In this document: positions 61,593-64,000 of the stretch, in pieces
Layout of the letters: every line of letters begins with the position of its first letter
Numbering within the stretch: the stretch's first letter is position 1
NCBI GenBank assembly: GCA_045599185.1
Contig: JAZRVO010000030.1
Coordinates: forward strand, 124,001-188,000
Direction: 5' to 3'
Length of the DNA: 64,000 bases
DNA from: UBA1240 sp045599185
GTDB taxonomy: Bacteria; Spirochaetota; Spirochaetia; Treponematales; Treponemataceae
Program-made: the position numbers and the translations under genes
The notes under the pieces: generated by a model
The model's database searches: none
What the model was told of the DNA's origin: nothing
Seen by the model: only the letters and a program-made list of their open reading frames with translations

Positions 61593-63983
61593 TTACTGCC
61601 GCACAATCGCAAAAAGCGTCGACGTTTTCCAGTTAAGTGCAATGTGCCGCCTGCAAACCTGCGTCAAAAGTGAATAAACGCAGTCAAGTTCCTGCTTTGT
61701 AAGGTTTTTCGCCATAAAGTCTGCATATTCGGAAGCATTGGAATTGAACCATTTTTCGGCTTCTTCCGGGCTTATTATGCGTTTGGTTTCTATTTCTTCA
61801 GCTTCACCAAAAAAGTGCAGTCCGCTGTCTTCAAAAATAGCCTGCACTTTTTCTTCGTTCCAGCAAAAAAGCGGATGGTCGTTCTGGCCGTAAAAGGCGT
61901 TTTCCGCATTCAGGTATTTCTGAAGAATCTGCCTTTCGGCGGCGGCCATGCCGGAACGTTCAAAATGGTTCAGCAGTGCCCGCCCAAGGCGCATATTTTT
62001 GCACAAAATGTTCTGGGCAAAGGCGAAAATGCAGCCGTTTTCCAAAGCCGGAAGGACTGAAGATGCGGCGGAATTTTGTGACCTTCCGGCTTGTGCATTT
62101 GGATTTGTAAGGTTTGGTAAAATTGTGCCGTTTTTAAGGCTTTCTGCCGCATTTTGGGCAAAAATTTCAATGCTTTGCAAATTGGTAAAGGGATTCCGGC
62201 AAAAAACCGTGTCAAAGCATACGTCGCCAAGTTCGCCCAGGCTGGTACAGAATACCGGGCGGTCAAGTTCATTCAATGTGCTTGCGTACTGTTCCAGCAC
62301 CTGTCTGCCCCGGACTGTCCTGCACAAACCGGCGGTAAATCCTTCCGGCGACCTTCGCAGTGTTTCCCAAACAAAAAGTCCGTCATCGGCGTTTAGTACA
62401 AGATTGCGGTTGTGCCGGGTTATTTTTGCCGAGTCCAGCAGCTTATTCCTTATTTGCAGAAGGGATTCGGAACGGCCTTCGTCGGTGCGTTTCTGCCACT
62501 GTTCCAGTTTTTTATCCTGCGGCGTGTAGGTAAGGTTTTCGCCGGTTTTTACATTGCCGTGCTTTAAGTGTTCTGCTGCCCACCACGAGCCCATCGGGTT
62601 CAGTATCTGGTCTTCGCCAATCTGTGTGTCTTCCAAAAGTGCCGTAATTTGCAGTTCGCGCCGGGAAAGCACTTCGTTCCGTATTGTTTTTTCGTAGCCC
62701 TGATCGCCCGGGTTGTAGAAAACCCTGCCTTCAAGGCCGTCGGGAAGGTATTGCTGGGGAACCCAATGGTCGCGGTATGCGTGGGGATAAAGGTAACCGG
62801 CGCCGTGGCCAAAACCTTCGCCGTCGCGGTTTGAATCGCGCAGATGGTTTGGAACTTCGGCATCTTCCTGCCGCACTGTTTTAAGGGCATCAAAAAATGC
62901 CATGCTGCTGTTGCTTTTGGGCGCGGTTGCAAGGTATAAGGCGGCCTGAGTCAGCATGTAATTTCCTTCCGGCAACCCGATTCTGTCAAAGGCTGCGGCA
63001 CAGCTTTCTACCACGGTAAGGGCGTTAGGGTCGGCAAGTCCTGTATCCTCGCAGGCGGAAATTAACATGCGCCGGAAAATGAAATGAGGGTCTTCGCCGG
63101 CGGTTATCATTCGTGCCATCCAGTAAAGTGCCGCATCCGGGTCGCGGCCGCGCAGGCTTTTTATAAATGCGCTTATAACGTCATAGTGGTAGTCGCCGTC
63201 ACGGTCGTAAAGCACCACTTTTTTCTGAATTGATTCTTCGGCGGTTTCTTTGCTTATGTAAATTTCGCTGTTTTCGGCAGGTATGCACGGTGTTGAATCC
63301 GGTGACCATTTTTCCGGGGTTGTTTCAACGGCAAGTTCCAGAGCATTTAAAAGGCTTCGGGCATCGCCGTTTGCTGTGCTTACCAGATGTTCAAGTGCGC
63401 CGTCTTCAAATGTAATTTTCCATTTTCCGTAGCCACGCTGCCTGTTTGCTATTGCCTGCTTTGCTACGTTCATCAGGTCTTCGTCGGTTAAAGGCTTCAG
63501 CTGAAAAACCCGGCTTCGGCTTACGAGTGCCTTGTTTACTTCAAAAAAGGGGTTTTCGGTGGTTGCGCCAATAAGAATGATTGTGCCGTTTTCTACCCAC
63601 GGTAAAAGGGCGTCCTGCTGGCTTTTGTTCCACCGGTGAACTTCGTCTACAAACAGAATTGTGCGCCGTCCGTAAAGCCGGTGCTGTTCTTCGGCGGCTT
63701 TTACAGCATCGCGTATGTTCTGTACGCCGGTTAAAACTGCGTTTAATGTTACAAAATTGCTTTTAGTGTGGTTGGCTATTACACGGGCGAGGGTTGTTTT
63801 GCCAGTTCCTGGCGGGCCGTAAAAAATAACGCTTGCCAGCTGGTCTGCGGCAATGGCACGGCGCAAAAGCCTGCCTTTGCCAACAATGTGGTTTTGCCCG
63901 ATATATTCGTCTAGGTTTTGCGGGCGCATGCGTGCTGCCAGCGGCTGGTGCGCAGAATCTGTCTGTTGGTCGAATAAATCCAT
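61593..63983 (-). CDS. rarA: RarA (MgsA) AAA+ ATPase fused to a C-terminal domain
   Basis: A 796-residue fusion. Residues ~1-440 are RarA/MgsA, which acts at stalled replication forks: Walker A GPPGTGKT (56-63), Walker B ILFVDEVHRW, sensor 1 GATTENPFF, and the family tail YLPDGLEGRVFYNPGDQGYE. Normal RarA stops there. The extra ~355 residues have features suggestive of a Rossmann-type methyltransferase (NADDGLFVWETLRR, CFDTVFCRNPF), though no clear SAM loop was identified. Cyanobacteria have comparable RarA fusions. TAAAAT lies 7 nt before the ATG on the minus strand, so a very short leader is likely. Confidence 0.85.
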   Translation of the reverse strand: MDLFDQQTDSAHQPLAARMRPQNLDEYIGQNHIVGKGRLLRRAIAADQLASVIFYGPPGTGKTTLARVIANHTKSNFVTLNAVLTGVQNIRDAVKAAEEQHRLYGRRTILFVDEVHRWNKSQQDALLPWVENGTIILIGATTENPFFEVNKALVSRSRVFQLKPLTDEDLMNVAKQAIANRQRGYGKWKITFEDGALEHLVSTANGDARSLLNALELAVETTPEKWSPDSTPCIPAENSEIYISKETAEESIQKKVVLYDRDGDYHYDVISAFIKSLRGRDPDAALYWMARMITAGEDPHFIFRRMLISACEDTGLADPNALTVVESCAAAFDRIGLPEGNYMLTQAALYLATAPKSNSSMAFFDALKTVRQEDAEVPNHLRDSNRDGEGFGHGAGYLYPHAYRDHWVPQQYLPDGLEGRVFYNPGDQGYEKTIRNEVLSRRELQITALLEDTQIGEDQILNPMGSWWAAEHLKHGNVKTGENLTYTPQDKKLEQWQKRTDEGRSESLLQIRNKLLDSAKITRHNRNLVLNADDGLFVWETLRRSPEGFTAGLCRTVRGRQVLEQYASTLNELDRPVFCTSLGELGDVCFDTVFCRNPFTNLQSIEIFAQNAAESLKNGTILPNLTNPNAQAGRSQNSAASSVLPALENGCIFAFAQNILCKNMRLGRALLNHFERSGMAAAERQILQKYLNAENAFYGQNDHPLFCWNEEKVQAIFEDSGLHFFGEAEEIETKRIISPEEAEKWFNSNASEYADFMAKNLTKQELDCVYSLLTQVCRRHIALNWKTSTLFAIVRQ

Positions 63984-64000
63984 AAAAGGGATTTTAGCAA

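Noticed and set aside
1..64000. tRNA genes, rRNA, transposases or prophage genes
   Set aside because: Scanning for T-loop-like sequence, rRNA-like stretches and DDE or recombinase motifs gave nothing convincing; a tRNAscan or Infernal run would be decisive.

Overview
The window looks like the chromosome of a Treponema-like spirochaete, probably from a gut or rumen niche. Base composition is moderately AT-rich and even throughout. Two things point to spirochaetes: a 1076-residue protein with an acidic cytoplasmic domain, one membrane span and a periplasmic TPR domain, resembling the flagellar collar protein FlcA, and several lineage-type membrane and secreted proteins of unknown function. Cytoplasmic GH43 and GH35 glycosidases beside a sugar ABC transporter suggest a saccharolytic life. 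The genus call is inference from protein character; no rRNA, tRNA, phage, transposase or CRISPR locus was seen.

Layout. 1-4050: two convergent DUF362/ferredoxin proteins and a conserved unknown protein with a textbook promoter ending at its start codon. 4069-7126: methionine uptake (metN-metI, then metQ beyond a 574-bp repeat-bearing gap). 7296-14173: an atypical response regulator, two tandem secreted paralogues, a degenerate HD-GYP membrane protein, a PfkB kinase, a small lipoprotein and a TSUP permease. 14490-25059: an RNA pseudouridine synthase, a TetM-like translational GTPase, two GH43 enzymes, SstT, and a zinc-ribbon/TPM membrane pair resembling Bacillus YdjG-YdjH. 25794-34698: gpmI, a diguanylate cyclase, a glutathione peroxidase/flavodoxin pair, a HIT protein, an MFS carrier and a canonical HD-GYP protein. 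34876-43237: purA with an acyl-CoA synthetase, two lipoproteins that look like circularly permuted NlpC/P60 enzymes, a putative glycosyltransferase and an NFACT (RqcH-like) protein. 43488-49746: the FlcA-like TPR protein, a lipid-kinase-like protein, a 99-bp tandem hairpin array, a multispan membrane protein and a secreted protein. 50211-58758: a beta-barrel protein behind a large inverted-repeat operator, then malE-malF-malG-like genes and a GH35 beta-galactosidase, the last two transcription units sharing an operator-like palindrome. 58990-63983: a dihydrouridine synthase, a secreted protein, adk, and RarA fused to a long C-terminal domain.

The most interesting material is between genes. 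Seven copies of a ~110-220 bp palindromic element (R1) sit 3' of genes, six of them in the same orientation relative to the upstream gene. Its outer end matches a short motif (CCCGAATRTCGGGTTT) that also stands alone directly after the TAG stop codons of three genes and just beyond a fourth. Two further dispersed palindromic families (R2, R3) and a 99-bp tandem array with compensatory stem changes are present. At least six genes without a Shine-Dalgarno sequence have a -10-like hexamer exactly 6 nt before the start codon, suggesting leaderless mRNAs.

Functional links. Cyclic-di-GMP turnover is represented by one GGDEF protein, one canonical HD-GYP protein and one HD-GYP protein missing a metal ligand. 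Sugar use combines extracellular capture (lipoprotein binding protein), import (two permeases, ATPase elsewhere) and cytoplasmic hydrolysis (GH35, GH43).
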